Notes under the pieces: generated by a model
Databases searched by the model: none
Seen by the model: the letters and a program-made list of their open reading frames with translations, nothing else
What the model was told of the DNA's origin: nothing
In this document: piece by piece, positions 24,331 through 36,949 of the stretch
Position numbering within the stretch: position 1 is the first letter of the stretch
How the letters are laid out: every line of letters begins with the position of its first letter
Program-made: the position numbers and the translations under genes
Assembly: GCF_050947335.1 (NCBI RefSeq)
Contig: NC_134993.1
Location: 7,812,001-7,876,000 of the forward strand
Origin: Megachile rotundata
Lineage: Eukaryota; Arthropoda; Insecta; Hymenoptera; Megachilidae
Length of the DNA: 64,000 bases
Direction of reading: 5' to 3'

Positions 24331-24840
24331 ATGATTTAATTTTATGTAACTAAAACAAATTACATAAATTAATTATAAATATATAGATAGTCATTAAACG
24401 AAATTTTGTACAATTTTGTGTACATACACATTGATCCAATCAGTAAATAAATGTCAGTAAAAAATTTTCCCACGTATTAAAAACAATTGTTATGTCTTTA
24501 ACGTATTGAAAAAGGTATGGATGATGTTGTTTTGAAAGATAACAATTTATTGTAGCATCTTTAATCACCTATGATGTTTTCAATCCTATCAGCTCGTAAA
24601 TCCTTCTAAAACTAAACCAGTACTGATGAGAAGACAAAATTCGACTGAAATTTGAAAATAAAATCTTGGCATAGATGTTCTCTAAATCTAATTTTCTACA
24701 GGATTAAAGTTTCAAACGAAAAAATTGTACGAACCGAGTTTATGTTTGTTTAAAATAACGTATCTGTTTTCAATTATGTATACATTTGTAAATTTGAATG
24801 ATAATAAAATCTATTCTGTTGCTATAATGATAGTGATATA
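24331..24840. other. AT-rich unique DNA, no feature seen
   Basis: Nothing recognised beyond AT-rich sequence. Confidence 0.4.
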
Positions 24841-25525
24841 TTATTTATGAATAATAAATTCAATTTAGTAAATGTATTAAATGTTAACAAATTATGTATT
24901 CAATTTAATAAATGCATGAATTATTAACAACTAATAAATTTATTTTAACACAGAACGATAGTTGTTAATAAATAACAATTTCAGTTTAATAAAAGTATTG
25001 ATCATTAATAAGTAATATATTGATTTTAATAAATGCATTATTTATTAACAAATAATAAAATCAATTTAATAAAGGAGGATAGTTCTTGATAAATACTCAT
25101 TTCAGTTTAAGAAAAATATAAAGCATTAATAAGCTATATATAAAATTTAATTAATGCACTAATTATTAACAAATAATAAACCCAATTTAACAAAAATAAC
25201 TAATTATTAGCGAATAATAATTCAGGTTTAATAAAAGGACAAATAACTAATAAATAATAAATTTAATTTAGTAAATGAACTGATTATATATAAGTAGTAA
25301 GTTTAATTTTTTAAACGGGTGGATTATTTGCAAATAATAAATTCAAGTAAATGGTGGAGTTTATAAATAATAAGCAATACACTGAATTTCATAAGAGATT
25401 TAGTTATTAATAAATAGTAAATTGAATTTAATAGAGGATCTAGTTATTAGTAAACAATAAATTAAATTTACTGAAAGATTTAGTTATTAATGAACAATAA
25501 ATTCGATATAATAAAAAATTTTAAT
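24841..25525. repeat. 40-bp satellite, about 17 units
   Basis: The motif CAATTTAATAAA (with variants CAGTTTAA, TGAATTTA) falls at 24861, 24901, about 24942, 24982, 25022, 25062, 25103, 25143, 25183, 25223, 25264, 25304, 25343, 25383, 25423, 25463 and 25503. The 40 to 41 bp register is kept over more than 600 bp although individual units differ a lot. ATTATTAACAAATAATAAA fills the rest of the unit. Confidence 0.9.
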
Positions 25526-26279
25526 TCAAGTTTAATTTACAGTAAATGTAGTAAAAAAATAAGCGAATAAAGAGTATATTCAATATAATTAAACAATAAT
25601 AAAAATTATTTATTACTAAATCGTAATTATTACTAAATCCTAAATAATTACATTATTTAATATAATAATGTATTAAAAATGTATTATATTTTTAATTATT
25701 TAAATTTTTATTATATAAACTGATATTTTTAAATTAATAAAAAAATTAATTCTGTATCACCAAATAATAAATACAATTTAATAAAACAAATATATGACGA
25801 TAAAATGATATGTTCAACTTAATAAAAGAGTCAATTATTAATGAACAATAAATTGAATTTGACAAAAGAATTATTGATGGATATAGTTGAAAAGAAGTAA
25901 AAAATTTTGAAAATAATGAACGTGATAGCATAGATGAAATTGCTGGGGAAATAAATATCGATTTGGAAGGTTCCCGATTTATTTCGCAACAAATTCGGAT
26001 TATGTGTCAGCGGGTGTTAACGTTTACATCAAGATGTAAGCCCGCCTACACCGGTTTGAAAATATTTTTTCACCGATAATCCTTCCTCTTATGTCGAATA
26101 AATCGCGACCAGAACGGAAATGAACACCCGTTCCCTACCACACGTTTCAAAAAAATTTATTAAGTAATAAAATCACTGGTTATAAATACTGATTTTATTA
26201 ATACATTATTAAAGTTACGAATATTAAACGATGTGCACTGGTTTCATAAAATTATCTTGAAAATTATTTGTTCATTTCA
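25526..26279. other. AT-rich DNA with a few further satellite-like units
   Basis: Around 25760-25870 two or three more units like the 40-bp satellite occur (CAATTTAATAAAACA, CAACTTAATAAAAGA, TGAATTTGACAAAAG). The rest, including 25960-26130, is unique and without a gene. Confidence 0.45.
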
Positions 26280-26650
26280 ATTTTTATATTTGGTAAACTG
26301 GTGATTTAATAATTGGAAAATTTGGGAAATTGGAAAATGCGAAAATTAGAAAATTGGAAAATTTGGGAAATTAGAAATAGAAAAATGGGAAAATTAGAAA
26401 ATTTGGGAAATTAGAAATGGGAAAATTGGAAAATGAGAAAATGGGTAAATTATAAATTTAGGAAAATTAGAAAATTGGAAAACGTGAAGTTCTAAAATTG
26501 CGAACTTGAAATCATTTGAGAAGTCAAAATATAGGATAACTAAAAAATTGAAAAATAAGACGTTCGAGATATTGGAGAATGGGATAATTGAAAAATTAGA
26601 AAATTTGAAGGTTGAAGAATGAGAAATTTCAAAATTTGAAAACTTGACTT
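26280..26650. repeat. GGAAAATT-type octamer-like array
   Basis: Degenerate copies of GGAAAATT, GGGAAATT and AGAAAATT, roughly 8-bp spaced. Confidence 0.75.
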
Positions 26651-26827
26651 AAAGATGTATAAATTTGCAACACACGTTCTCATAAAAATAAGAACTATTA
26701 TAATCATCCTACTGTATCCATTCGACGTAAATGTTCATATCTCATATTTCAAAAATAAAAGACTATAAAATAGAAATCAAAAACTAAGAATATTTCGTAT
26801 CAAAACAATTCGAAACTTCTGTTACTA

Positions 26828-27761
26828 CACCCTTGGACAAAAAGATAGCACATGTGTGCTATCTTTAATTTCTTGAAAACTACTTAGAATTTTTTAATGA
26901 ATACTCCCACCCATTTGTCTTTGTTTTTTTACTAATCTTTCTTTTTTTAAATCATGGTAGTAAAATGAAAATGTCAGTAAAAAAAAATTCGTTTCCATTT
27001 CTTCGAAGACAAATGGGTGGGGGTGGAGTAATGATTTGGGTTGGAATTTAAACGGAATGGATACAAAGGCAAAACAAATGTACAGTTTCTTCAAGGAAAA
27101 ATGAATTATCAAAAATATATAAATTTACTCTCAAAACAAGGTATTGAACACGCACTACGAATTACCACTGATAAATTTATTTTTTAACATGGCAATGCTG
27201 CAATTCTCCAAATTAAAGTCGAAGAACAATTTTTTTAAAGAGAAAACGTATCGGTTTTACTGTTCTCCGCACGCTCCCTGGACCTGAATATTATTGAAAA
27301 TTATTGGGGAGAACTAGCACGTGCTGTATATAAGAATGGAAAACAGCATGATAATATTAAACAATTAAAAGAAGCTATTAAGATAGATTGGGATAGTTTG
27401 CCACAAAATACAATTAAAATGTTATACAAATCCTTACCAAAGCGGGTACTCGAAGGAATAGAAAATAAAGGCGGATTATTATTATTATCATATCATTATT
27501 AACTTTATATTAATTGCAATGTAACTTTCTTTTTTATGAAAATATATGTATAAATTCTGTGAATGTGCTATCATTTCGCCGGCACTATTTGTATATTTCT
27601 TTTGCTTCCTCAAAAACCTAGCAAGGTCAACCATATCTACTAAGAAGTTCTTTCTCACTGCCATGTAACAATTAGAATGGTATGTATTACATTAAAAAAT
27701 TCTAAGTAGTTTTCAAGAAATTAAAGATAGCACACATGTGCTATCTTTTTGTCCAAGGGTG
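26828..27761 (+). mobile_element. Tc1/mariner-type element with perfect 72-bp terminal repeats
   Basis: Bounded by TA dinucleotides (26826-26827 and 27762-27763). The first 72 bp (26828-26899, starting CACCCTTGGACAAAAAGATA) and the complement of the last 72 bp (27690-27761) are identical as I read them. They contain an internal palindrome around AGCACATGTGTGCT. The interior carries the C-terminal two thirds of a Tc1-type transposase. A short inverted duplication (CCCACCCATTTGTCTT at about 26905 against AAGACAAATGGGTGGG at about 27006) sits where the N-terminal half should be. The copy cannot encode a full enzyme but its termini look intact. Confidence 0.95.
27003..27502 (+). pseudogene. Tc1-type transposase fragment (DD34E)
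   Basis: Reads RRQMGGGGVMIWVGI, then after a frameshift GKMNYQKYINLL, then HGNAAILQIKVEEQFF and ARSLDLNIIENYWGELAR, and a C-terminal tail to a stop at 27500-27502. In Tc1-type enzymes the third segment is QDNAAIH, so the second catalytic Asp is Gly here (codon 27191-27193). The catalytic Glu in IENYW (27296-27298) follows after exactly 34 residues, the DD34E spacing. The DNA-binding half and first Asp are missing, and there is one frameshift and at least two in-frame stops. No activity is expected. Confidence 0.9.
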
Positions 27762-27837
27762 TACATTAGTATGTATGCGTTCAATATTTTGATATTTTTT
27801 AATAAGCAACACTAACTGTCCATTATAACTGAATTCA

Positions 27838-28075
27838 TTTATTGTTCATCGTCTGTTTATCATTTTTCCATTTACTGTTCATCGTCTGTTTATCATTTTT
27901 TTATTTATTGATCATCGTCTGTTTATCATTTTGTCATTTATTGTTCATCGTCTATTTATCATCTCTTCATTTACTATTTATCGTCTGTTTATTACCTCTT
28001 TATATACTGTTTATCGTCTGTTTATCATCTCTTTATTTACTGTTTATCCGTTATTTATCACCTCTTCATTTAATA
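27838..28075 (+). repeat. 33-bp minisatellite, about 7 units
   Basis: Unit of the form TTTATTGTTCATCGTCTG plus TTTATCATTTTTCCA. The 33-bp period keeps a frame open as an 11-residue hydrophobic repeat (27842-28141), which I do not accept as a gene. Same period as the array at 55-378 but unrelated sequence. Confidence 0.85.
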
Positions 28076-28600
28076 TTAATTATCTACCTGCCTACACCGA
28101 AAAATTACACGATCGAAGCTCTCCATAACTATTTTCATTAAACATTGAACTTCAAATTGGGACTCTCTTGCTATTTCAAAAAAATATATATTCATCAAAT
28201 TACAACCTGAAAATATTTGGAAGTCCACGATTCGGTATGCAATAATCTGATACATAACCTATAACCGTAGTTCGAAAATAACTCGTAAGTGGGACGCAAC
28301 GATCTCGTTCAAATTGTTGTTAACCGACAGCCCGGTGGTTTGACTAATTAATTTGGTTTTAAACTTTCACGCCGGATTTTTGAGCGGTGTATGATGAAAG
28401 TTCGTCGTTAAAAATTCCATCGAAAATTCGTATGAACGACGAGCCACTTTTAAGCGCCGCCAGAGAATAAATCTCTGCTGAAAGATGTTCATATAGATTT
28501 TCTGTAGCATTGTATGGCGTACCATAAGGGAACATTCTTTACTTCCTGCGAACATAGTTACTTTTCAATGTATTAATCTTTTAATAAATAAATTTTGTAA
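28076..28600. other. Unique DNA, GC-richer 28260-28550
   Basis: Minus-strand frame 28367-28555 has no recognisable motif. No element recognised. Confidence 0.35.
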
Positions 28601-29345
28601 TTATTTTGTTTAAAGCTTGTATATTACGAGTTTGGTATATTATTATTATTGTATTGCTAATACAATATATTATAACATAATAATTATATATTATAATATA
28701 ATAATTTATATAATTAAGCAAATATTATTAATTATTTGTTTAGTTATTATAGGGTACATTATTATTATAAATACTCTATTAATAATTACCATAATATTAC
28801 TAATATTAATAATTAATCATTATACTTATACATAAAATATAATTTTGTACTAATAATTATATATATAATCTATATAATAAATAATAATACATAATAACTT
28901 ATTAATAATTACATGGTAATACATATAATATATGATAATTTATTAATGCATTAATAATCAAGAATAATTATATTAAAATAAATATTGAAATTATAAAAAT
29001 TATTTTTGATGTAAACTCCCCGAAAAAAAGAATAAAAGAAGCTCTGATGAAAAGTAATAATCGATGATATATGTATTTCAACTGTTTAATTAATTTAATT
29101 AATCCATAATATTCTTAAATTAATTAATGTATAATATTGTTAATTTAATTGATTTATAATAACTGATTAAATTTAAATTTAACTATTAATTAATTATATA
29201 TTATGATATCACAAAATTTAATTGATTTATATCTTTAAATTAATTGATTTATAATATATTTAATTTAATTGATCCCTGATAGTTTCAAATTAATTTATAA
29301 TAGTTTTAACTATTAAGTATTACAGCTTATTGTTATTTATAATAT
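28601..29345. repeat. Very AT-rich TAATTA low-complexity region
   Basis: TATAATATAATAATT-type sequence (28620-28980), then degenerate repeats around TTTAATTGATTTATAATA at about 25-bp spacing (29085-29290). The frame 28617-28835 is a composition artefact. Confidence 0.6.
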
Positions 29346-29469
29346 TTATAAAAATTCATAATTAATTGTACCCCACTTATCAAGTTATTAAATACAAAAT
29401 TAACAAAAAAGTAATAGTTATATTTTTTCTGGTGAAATATATGAAAGACGTTTTCAGTTAAATTCTTCT

Positions 29470-29815
29470 AAAACGAAAATTGGAAAATTGGAAAATTGGA
29501 AAATTGAAAAATTAGAAAATTGAAAAATTGAAAATTTGAAAAATTAGAAAATTGAAAAATTGAAAAATTGAAAAATTGAAAAATTGAAAAATTGAAAAAT
29601 TGAAAAATTGAAAAATTGAAAAATTTGGAAAATTAGAAAATTGGAAAGTTGAAAAATTTGAGAATTTAGAAATAGGAAAAGTGGGAAATATAAAAGTGGG
29701 AAAATTGGGAAAATTGGGAAAATTGGGAAATAGGAAAATAGGTAAATTAGAAAATTGGAAAACGTAAAATTCTGAAATTGGGAACTTGAAATTGAAGAGA
29801 ATTGGAAAATTAGAC
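29470..29815. repeat. GAAAAATT octamer array
   Basis: Clean 8-bp period of TTGAAAAA from about 29515 to 29615, flanked by GGAAAATT and GGGAAAAT variants. Minus-strand phenylalanine-rich frames (29512-29817, 29544-29837) are artefacts of it. Confidence 0.93.
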
Positions 29816-30540
29816 ACTCGAATTCATTATACCGCACTTATCAACTTATTAAAAACAAAATTAACAAAAAACATTTATAATTTTTCTGGCAAAATATATG
29901 AAAGACATTTCAAGCTAAATTCTTCTAAAACGATAAAGAAAAAATATCCTTCCCTCTTAACATACATTTTAATGTAGAACCTCACAATTTACGAGTCACC
30001 TTTATAACCATAACCAAACATTCCTAAAATGAAAACAACGTAGAAAATTTCGCAGCAAAATTGCCTGTGAATTTCGACGAAATGAAGTAGTCGTGATTGA
30101 ATTGAAAACACTTGTTAAAAAAAAGGGAATCAGGCATTATTCAAGCTTCATTTCGAAAACTTGCCACGAAACTTCGGAGCAAACATTGTGACGAACAGGG
30201 CAAACATTCTCGACACCATTACCCAGAAGTCATTTTTCACGATACGAAACTGTAAAGGAAAAATCGATACTTTATCTACGAACGACAAACGAATCGGATG
30301 GGCTATCTGTTAAAAGAGAAAAACGAAAAAAAGGAAGAAACTGAAACGTTTGAAACGCTCATCGATCGATCATTCGTAAAGTATTCACAGCATCGATCGA
30401 TCTTTTTAAAATGGGCCGAGGTAACACGCATTACGGTGCACTATTGCAGCTTTCGTTGCGACGTACAGTCGAAAGCAAATCTGATTTCTCCAGGAATAAT
30501 ATTGTAACCATGGGAGGAGGGATGAAATTAACGATTTTTT
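29816..30540. other. Unique DNA, GC-richer 30050-30510
   Basis: Frame 30298-30507 has no motif and a non-ATG start. No element recognised. Confidence 0.35.
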
Positions 30541-31720
30541 AGGACTTTTGGAAATTTAAGAATTTTAGTTTATTTTTATTAGGAAAGTTGTCATATGGAA
30601 ATTGTGAGTTTGGGATATTTTGGGAATTTGGTATGCTGGGAAAATTTGAGAATTTAGATTTTTCGAATTATTAAGATTTATTAAAATTTGGGAATTTCGA
30701 AATTTTGAAATTGGTGAGTGGGACATTTTGGGATTTTCGAATTTGGGAATTTAGTACATTGTGGATATTTTGTATTTCGGGAATTGGGAAATTTGGGAAT
30801 TTGTATTTTGGAAATTGAAGGATTTCACAATTTAGAAATTGGTGAATTTGGGAATTTTTGGGATTTCGAGATTAGAGAAATTGAATATTGAGAAATACTG
30901 AAATTTCGGGATTTCGATTTTTGAGAATTTGCATCTTTGGAAATATTGAAATTTAGCAATTTCAAAATTTGAAAATGGGTGAAATTTGGAAAATTTCGAA
31001 TTCTGAAATTTCGGAATTTAATATTTAGAAATTTTGAAATTTGATAATTTGGATTTTCAGAAATTATGAACTTTCAGTATTTCAATATTTGGAAATTGGC
31101 ATATTTGAAAAACTTTGGGATTTTGAAATTTGGGAATTCGAGGATTTGGCAACGTGGAAGATTGAAAATTAAAGAATTGAAAAATTTTCGAATTTCCGAA
31201 TCTGTAGAATTTAAGAATTTGGGAATTTGAGAACTTGGGAAATTTGAGAATTTAAATATTTGGAATTTTGACAATTTGTGAATTTAAAAATTTGAGAATT
31301 TGAGTATTTAGAATTTGAGAGATTGATAATTTGGTAAGTAAAGAATTCAAAAATTTGAGGATTTGGTACGTTGAGAGCTAAACAATTTAAAAATTCGATA
31401 ATTCGAGAATTCGAGAATTCGAGAATTTGAGAATTTGGTAATTCGAGTTTTAAAACTTGGTAATTTGGGAACTGTGTATTAGGAAATTTTGAAATTTAAA
31501 ATTTGAGTATATTATGAAAGTTTGAGAAATTTGAATATTTCGAAATTTCAAAATTTGAAAATTTGAAAATTTGAAAATTTCGATATTTCGAAATTTGAAA
31601 GTTTGATTACTTAGAAATCTTGAAATTTGGGGATTTTGAAATTCAGAAAATTCTGCAATTTTAAATATTTGAAATTTAAAAAATTTGAGAAATATAGAAT
31701 TTTGTAACTTGTGAATTTAA
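30541..31720. repeat. Long GGGAATTT-type degenerate array, about 1.2 kb
   Basis: Imperfect repeats of GGGAATTT, GAGAATTT, GAAAATTT and TGGAAATT, with 8-bp spacing in many places but much drift. Strong strand asymmetry: G is frequent and C rare on the plus strand. Confidence 0.8.
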
Positions 31721-32459
31721 GGCACCTGAAAAACATATACATATTGAGATTAAAAAATGTACAAACTTAATAATTTGCAAATATACAAATTGTATATTAT
31801 GCAAAAACTCCAGTACTAATTTAAAATATTTTTAAACATTCAAAGACTAAATTCTAAATTAATAAAATTAAAATATCTAAACCTGCCTATCACAAGTAAC
31901 AAAAATAAAAAAACTCAAATATTTAAAAATGTGGCACTTCAAAAGCCTAAAAATGCAGAAATGTACAAAGTTGCAAATTCGAAAATGTGAGAGTTTAAAC
32001 ATTTTCGAGTTAACGTCCGTATCCCCATCCACAGAACGGCAGCGTATCACGGTTGTACAGCGTTGAACAAGACTTTTATTTCCATCCGGTTCTCTCAGTT
32101 ACATAACGGATTTTTTCATTTGGAAAATCGTCCCGTTCCGCGGATTTGCAACGGTAAAAGGTTGTTTTTTATTTCGCACGAACGACGGAAAGCCTCGATC
32201 GCGGTTTTTTTACCGGCTAAATCCGCCGCAAGACAACGTGTGGTTCCAAGTGCGTACACTTTCGCGCTAACCGCGGTTTAAATTGTGGTCGCGAGTGGCG
32301 CGAAATTTAACGTCGGACTTAAGAGATTAGGCGAGTCGGTAATTTTTAAAATACGAACGCCGTTGACTATTAATCCATTCGAGCGTGAATTCCTTGTAAA
32401 ATGAGTTTCTCGCATGTACAGCATTGTTCGAATATTGAGAAATTTGTATTACACTTTTG
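31721..32459. other. AT-rich DNA then GC-richer unique block 32000-32420
   Basis: The block around 32010-32340 is CpG-containing and free of repeats. Frame 32063-32281 starts at a non-ATG codon and shows no motif. Candidate conserved non-coding DNA only by composition. Confidence 0.35.
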
Positions 32460-33130
32460 AAATATATCTTTCTGTGAATCTGAGAATTTGGGGATGAAGA
32501 AAATTTAGGTTTCTAAATATTCGAGGATGTAGGAATTTGCAGATCTAGGCATTTGATCATTTGGGAATATAGGGATTTGGGAATTTAGGGATTTGGGAAT
32601 TTAGGGATTTGGGAATATAGGGATTTGGGAATTTAGAGATTTGGGATATAGGGATTTGGGAATTTAGGAATTTGGGAATTTAGGAATTTGACATCATAGA
32701 GATTCGAGAATTTAGAGATTTGGTGATCTAGTGATTTAGCAGTTTGGGAATTCAAGAATTTAGGGATTTAGGAATTTGGAGATTTCGAAATTTAGAGATT
32801 GTAGAATTTAAGGATGTGGTAATTTAGGAATTTAGCGGTTCAGGGATTTGAAAATTTTGAAATTTTGAAAATTAGAAATTGGGGAATTTAAATATTTGAA
32901 AATATAGGAATTCGTAAAATTTATAGATTTTGGACATTTGGAAATTTGAAAATTTAGAAAATTGAAGATCTTTGAATTTGTGAATCTAGTAATTTAATGA
33001 TCTAAGAATTTGAGGATTAGAAACTTGAAAATCAAAAAATTTGGAAATCTAATGATTTGTATGTCTATAAGATTGAAAATCTAGGAGTTTTGAAACTAGT
33101 CAAAGAATTTTGAAAAACTTGAAAATTCAA
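32460..33130. repeat. GGGATTTGGGAATTTA (8+8) degenerate array
   Basis: From about 32565 to 32690 GGGATTT and GGGAATTTA alternate with 16-bp higher-order spacing. Outside this the array decays to GAATTTG-type units. Confidence 0.85.
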
Positions 33131-34283
33131 GTCTAAAATTAAACTCCAAAGTCAGAAATTAAAAGTCCATTTAATTCTAATGATTATTTTTGTATATTTT
33201 AATGATTTATTTGCGTACATTATTCTCAAAAAATTCCTTCTTATCAATTTCTTACTACTTTTTGCCTATAAAATTTAATAAAAATTTCGGTAATTTTCTC
33301 TGTCTAATACTAATCATAAATGATATATCTTTTTATACTCTTAACCATATGAATGCTTTCTATTTTTATTGACGCACCAGACGGGGAACCTATTTTTAGA
33401 CTCCAGTGGGGTCTCCTATTTTTTTTAGTATAATATCTAACACATGTACATAAGTTCTAGTCCCAAATTAAAAAATGTCTAGAAAAGATGAGTTCGTCCT
33501 CTAAAGGTCAGCTTCTATTTGACACTATTTATATTTTGATATTATTTTATAATATAAATTACAAACCAATATTCGCAAATGTTCTTATTTTTACATGTTC
33601 CCTAAATTTAATATTAATAGATATTTGAGATTAATAGAAATTTTTTAAATTAAGAATATTTAGAGATCATGTCAACTAAGATTTATATTGATTATATTAA
33701 CTATTTCATATTAACTATTCCATATTTCATACAAAATTCTAGATTGATTTTAAATATATACAAATTTAGTTTTGTACATTCATGTTAGTTAAAAATCCAC
33801 ATGTTATCAAATTAACGTTCCCGGTTCTACCTAACAGATTAAGGCTCCGCAGCAGTTGTTATTGCAACAATTTGATTTCAATTAGGACATAGATTGCTCA
33901 TAATATCCTGCTCGATGCCTACTACTTGTTCACGGATTGATCGAACGATATATGTTCGATCCGTTTGTCGATTGCTCTGAATTATGACGAGCCCAGTCTG
34001 CAACCGCAACTAAACGACGTTTGCATAATTTTACCGGATGATAGATGTATCTTCGCTACGGAAGTTTCGGGTTACGTGATACGAAACTAAGCAGCATCAA
34101 ATCCTTCCTTGTAACGTTAATTTGAATTTTCAACTATCGATTCTTGTGGTACAACAAGCCAATTAATAATAGTTACTGCGTTCTTTCATTAAGGATTTCG
34201 TTAGATACTTGATTAGGACTCGTAACTAAACATAATAGTCCCTGGATTTTTATGGTTATTAATTATTATGGTTATAATTATGT
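33131..34283. other. AT-rich unique DNA; GC-richer block 33830-34100
   Basis: No gene or element is recognised; frame 33190-33372 lacks motifs. Confidence 0.4.
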
Positions 34284-34970
34284 CATATGTGGAAAATCTT
34301 AGGTCATGCAAAATTATTACTAAATATGTTGATAAAATATACATAGCAATTTGTTATCGTGATAATAAATTGTGTGATGAGCGACTAAGGGCCATGCGAG
34401 CGTTTACGTTAAGCTCGAGTATCGATAGCGCTAGAGGTGAAATTTGAATGCCACAGAAAATGTCTGTCTGCTCAAAAGACCAGTTTACAACTCTTCAATC
34501 ACATTATCAGAGTTGAAAAGAATTACAGATATTTGGGAAAATAATGAAGATGTAAAGCATATGATCAATGTATACAGAGCATGCCTGATACTAGCTGTGA
34601 CCAAAGCAAAGGGTAGAAATACAAGATATTAACATGTGTTAATGTTATATACAGTAGTAATATATCATGGTAACTTATAAATTATATAATTACAATTTAA
34701 ACACGCCTTTTAATTTTACGGAAAACGCGAAAAATGCTTTGTAGTGGTAATTCGGTACCCAGGGACTGTACTTAATGGGCAGTGAAAAGGGATTATGTTG
34801 ACGTTGTGTTAGCTATCTTTAAACAAAATGGCTTCATATGATTTAAAATGGCTGCCCACAAACATTGATATTGATTAGTATTTTTGCTATTATTTTTATG
34901 TTTCATATTAACACGCGTTAATGTCATGTACAGTAGTAGTATCATAGTAGCTAATAAATTATATAATTGA
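34284..34970 (+). repeat. Interspersed repeat A, copy 2 (uninterrupted)
   Basis: Homologous to 2034-2972 and to the complement of 42437-43182. This copy shows the site before insertion of the solo LTR found in copy 1. A 279-bp direct repeat begins at TTAACATGTGTTA (34629) and restarts at TTAACACGCGTTA (34908). A stop-bounded open frame of about 64 codons (34441-34632) contains TENVCLL, ITDIWENNED and INVYRACL. It has no ATG at its start, matches no family I know, and is shared with copy 3. It may be a fragment of a lost coding region. Confidence 0.88.
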
Positions 34971-35559
34971 AATTTGAACAGGCCAATTTTACAGGTCAGT
35001 AGTATACATTTTACAACAATACTATACATAGACAAGAAATAAATTGTATAATTCATTTGAATACATATTTAAAATGTTAAATCGATATAATAACGTCGTG
35101 TAAGAGACATGTAATTAATATTTAAAAAGGATGATACAATTTCCACTCGGTTTTCATTAATAAATCATTTCAATAACCGCGTGTATTCGTTCAATTTAAA
35201 TTTCACGTTTTTAACAAGAGACGATAAATTAATATGTTACATTGTAAATAAACACGTTACACGTTTCAATAATTGCAACTGAATCGTGATATTTTAAAAT
35301 TTCATGGAGGTATTATTTAATCGTAAATTTAATCAAGTATCAGTTAATTTGATTTTTGATAAATATTAATGACATTTGGTACTAAAATTTGTACATATTG
35401 GAATAATGTTGTACAAGATATTTTCAATTTACATTTAAAATAAATGAGATATTATTTAAAGATAACATAATATTGTTAAACGACGAAATTTACTTCGACC
35501 ACCCCTTATTAATTTGATATCTGTAAAGATAGAAGGCAATGTTTTTAGGAAAAGATTAA
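34971..35559. other. AT-rich unique DNA, no feature seen
   Basis: Minus-strand frame 34793-35056 overlaps the end of repeat A and has no motif. Confidence 0.4.
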
Positions 35560-35910
35560 ATTAGAAATATGGTATTAAAAATGATGTAGTATGGAGAAAT
35601 ATGTAAATATGCAAAATTTAGAAAAATAAAATTACAAAACGTATGATTTTTAAATTAAAAAAAAATACAAATATTAAATTGTAAAATTAAAAAGTTTTGA
35701 AATACGAAAATTTGGAATGTTAGAAATTTATCAAATTTTTTAATTTTTAAATTTTGAAACGTAAAAGTATGGTAATTTAGCAATGTTTGGTGTTAGAATT
35801 TTAAAAATTAATAACTGAAAAATTCAGATATTTTGATAAAAATTGTAGAAATTCAGAAATTAAAAAATTTAGAAACTACAAAACATAAAAAGTGAAAAGC
35901 TCAAAAATTC
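35560..35910. repeat. Degenerate AAATTT/TTAGAAA low-complexity array
   Basis: Irregular AAAATTTAGAAA-type units without a strict period. Confidence 0.55.
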
Positions 35911-36832
35911 AGAAGTAAGTATAAAAAATCGCAAGATCTGAACCTTCAAACCGCATAAATATCCAATTTTCAACCCTTTCACTCCAAGTCCAAACCAGAT
36001 CATTTACCCTAATCCCACTCCAATCGTACATAAATACAATCAGAAGAGCAGTACAAATGATTATATTACATTTACATGAACCCTGATTTACCAAAACCAG
36101 AATTACGTTGTCACCAACTCTCTTCTTCAAAGTTAAATACCCGATATCCCTTTCAAAGAAGGATCGTCCACATAGATACCCACACCTTCCGTCACCGTTA
36201 ACAGTTAACACTCGTACTGTATGGTAATCGCGATCGATTATCGGCGGTATGTTTCGACAGGACCACGTTTGCAACTTTCAAACAATAACGCTCGAGTCAT
36301 CGAGGTTAGGTTAAGATTTCCCGCTAAATCTACCAAACCAAAAATGATCCACTTATTGTAACTCATAAAAGTTTTCTCCGAATGTCTAGTGATTTTCAAG
36401 ATAACGAATTAATATTCTGTATTGATTTTCAAGATAAAGAATTAATATTCTATCCGTCGTTCATTAATTTTTCGAGCTGATTCGTTTGGAAGTAAATGTG
36501 CACACGCAGGTAGGTTTAGCGTTAATCAGATGGAAACCGAGGACTTCCGGCCGTGTCTGGTTCGATCGTTTCGTTCGAGATGATCGCGGATGACTGTCCT
36601 GGCTATACTAAACGCCATGAAACTTACAGAAGCAAAGAAAGAGGTGGGGGTCAGAAGTGGTTCCTGTAGCTTCGAAGATTCACGCTGAGGTTTTTCGTGA
36701 GTATGAGGAATAACAAATAACACGTGCCGTGGAGGAACCACTTACGAAACTACAATATGGCGGTTTGCATACATGATTGTTCTATAAGTAAAGGCTCACA
36801 GATTTGAAGTAAATGCAGGACTATTGTATTTT
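35911..36832. other. Unique, GC-richer DNA; no gene confirmed
   Basis: A 121-codon frame on the minus strand (35909-36274) starts at TTG with no in-frame ATG near its start and has no motif I recognise. GAGGTTAGGTTAAG occurs at about 36301. The block 36290-36760 is unique, moderately GC-rich sequence. Confidence 0.35.
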
Positions 36833-36949
36833 TGTATGTTACATATTTCAGTTTACTCTTTGTTGTACTATGTTAGAATGTCCATTCATGCTTTTTATAG
36901 AGCATAATTTAATTACACATTTGTAATGAATTTTCTATATAATAATTTA

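Noticed and set aside
24040..25525. CRISPR-like arrays, because of regular 28-bp and 40-bp spacing
   Set aside because: There are no identical repeats with unique spacers: the whole unit is degenerate and AT-rich, and the sequence is eukaryotic.
34441..34632. The 62-codon frame of repeat A as a protein-coding gene
   Set aside because: Begins at TTG directly after a stop, is present in three repeat copies with one stopped, and matches no family. Kept as a feature of the repeat only.
35909..36274. 121-codon minus-strand frame as a gene
   Set aside because: Starts at TTG, has no early ATG and no motif, and ends in low-complexity AT-rich DNA.
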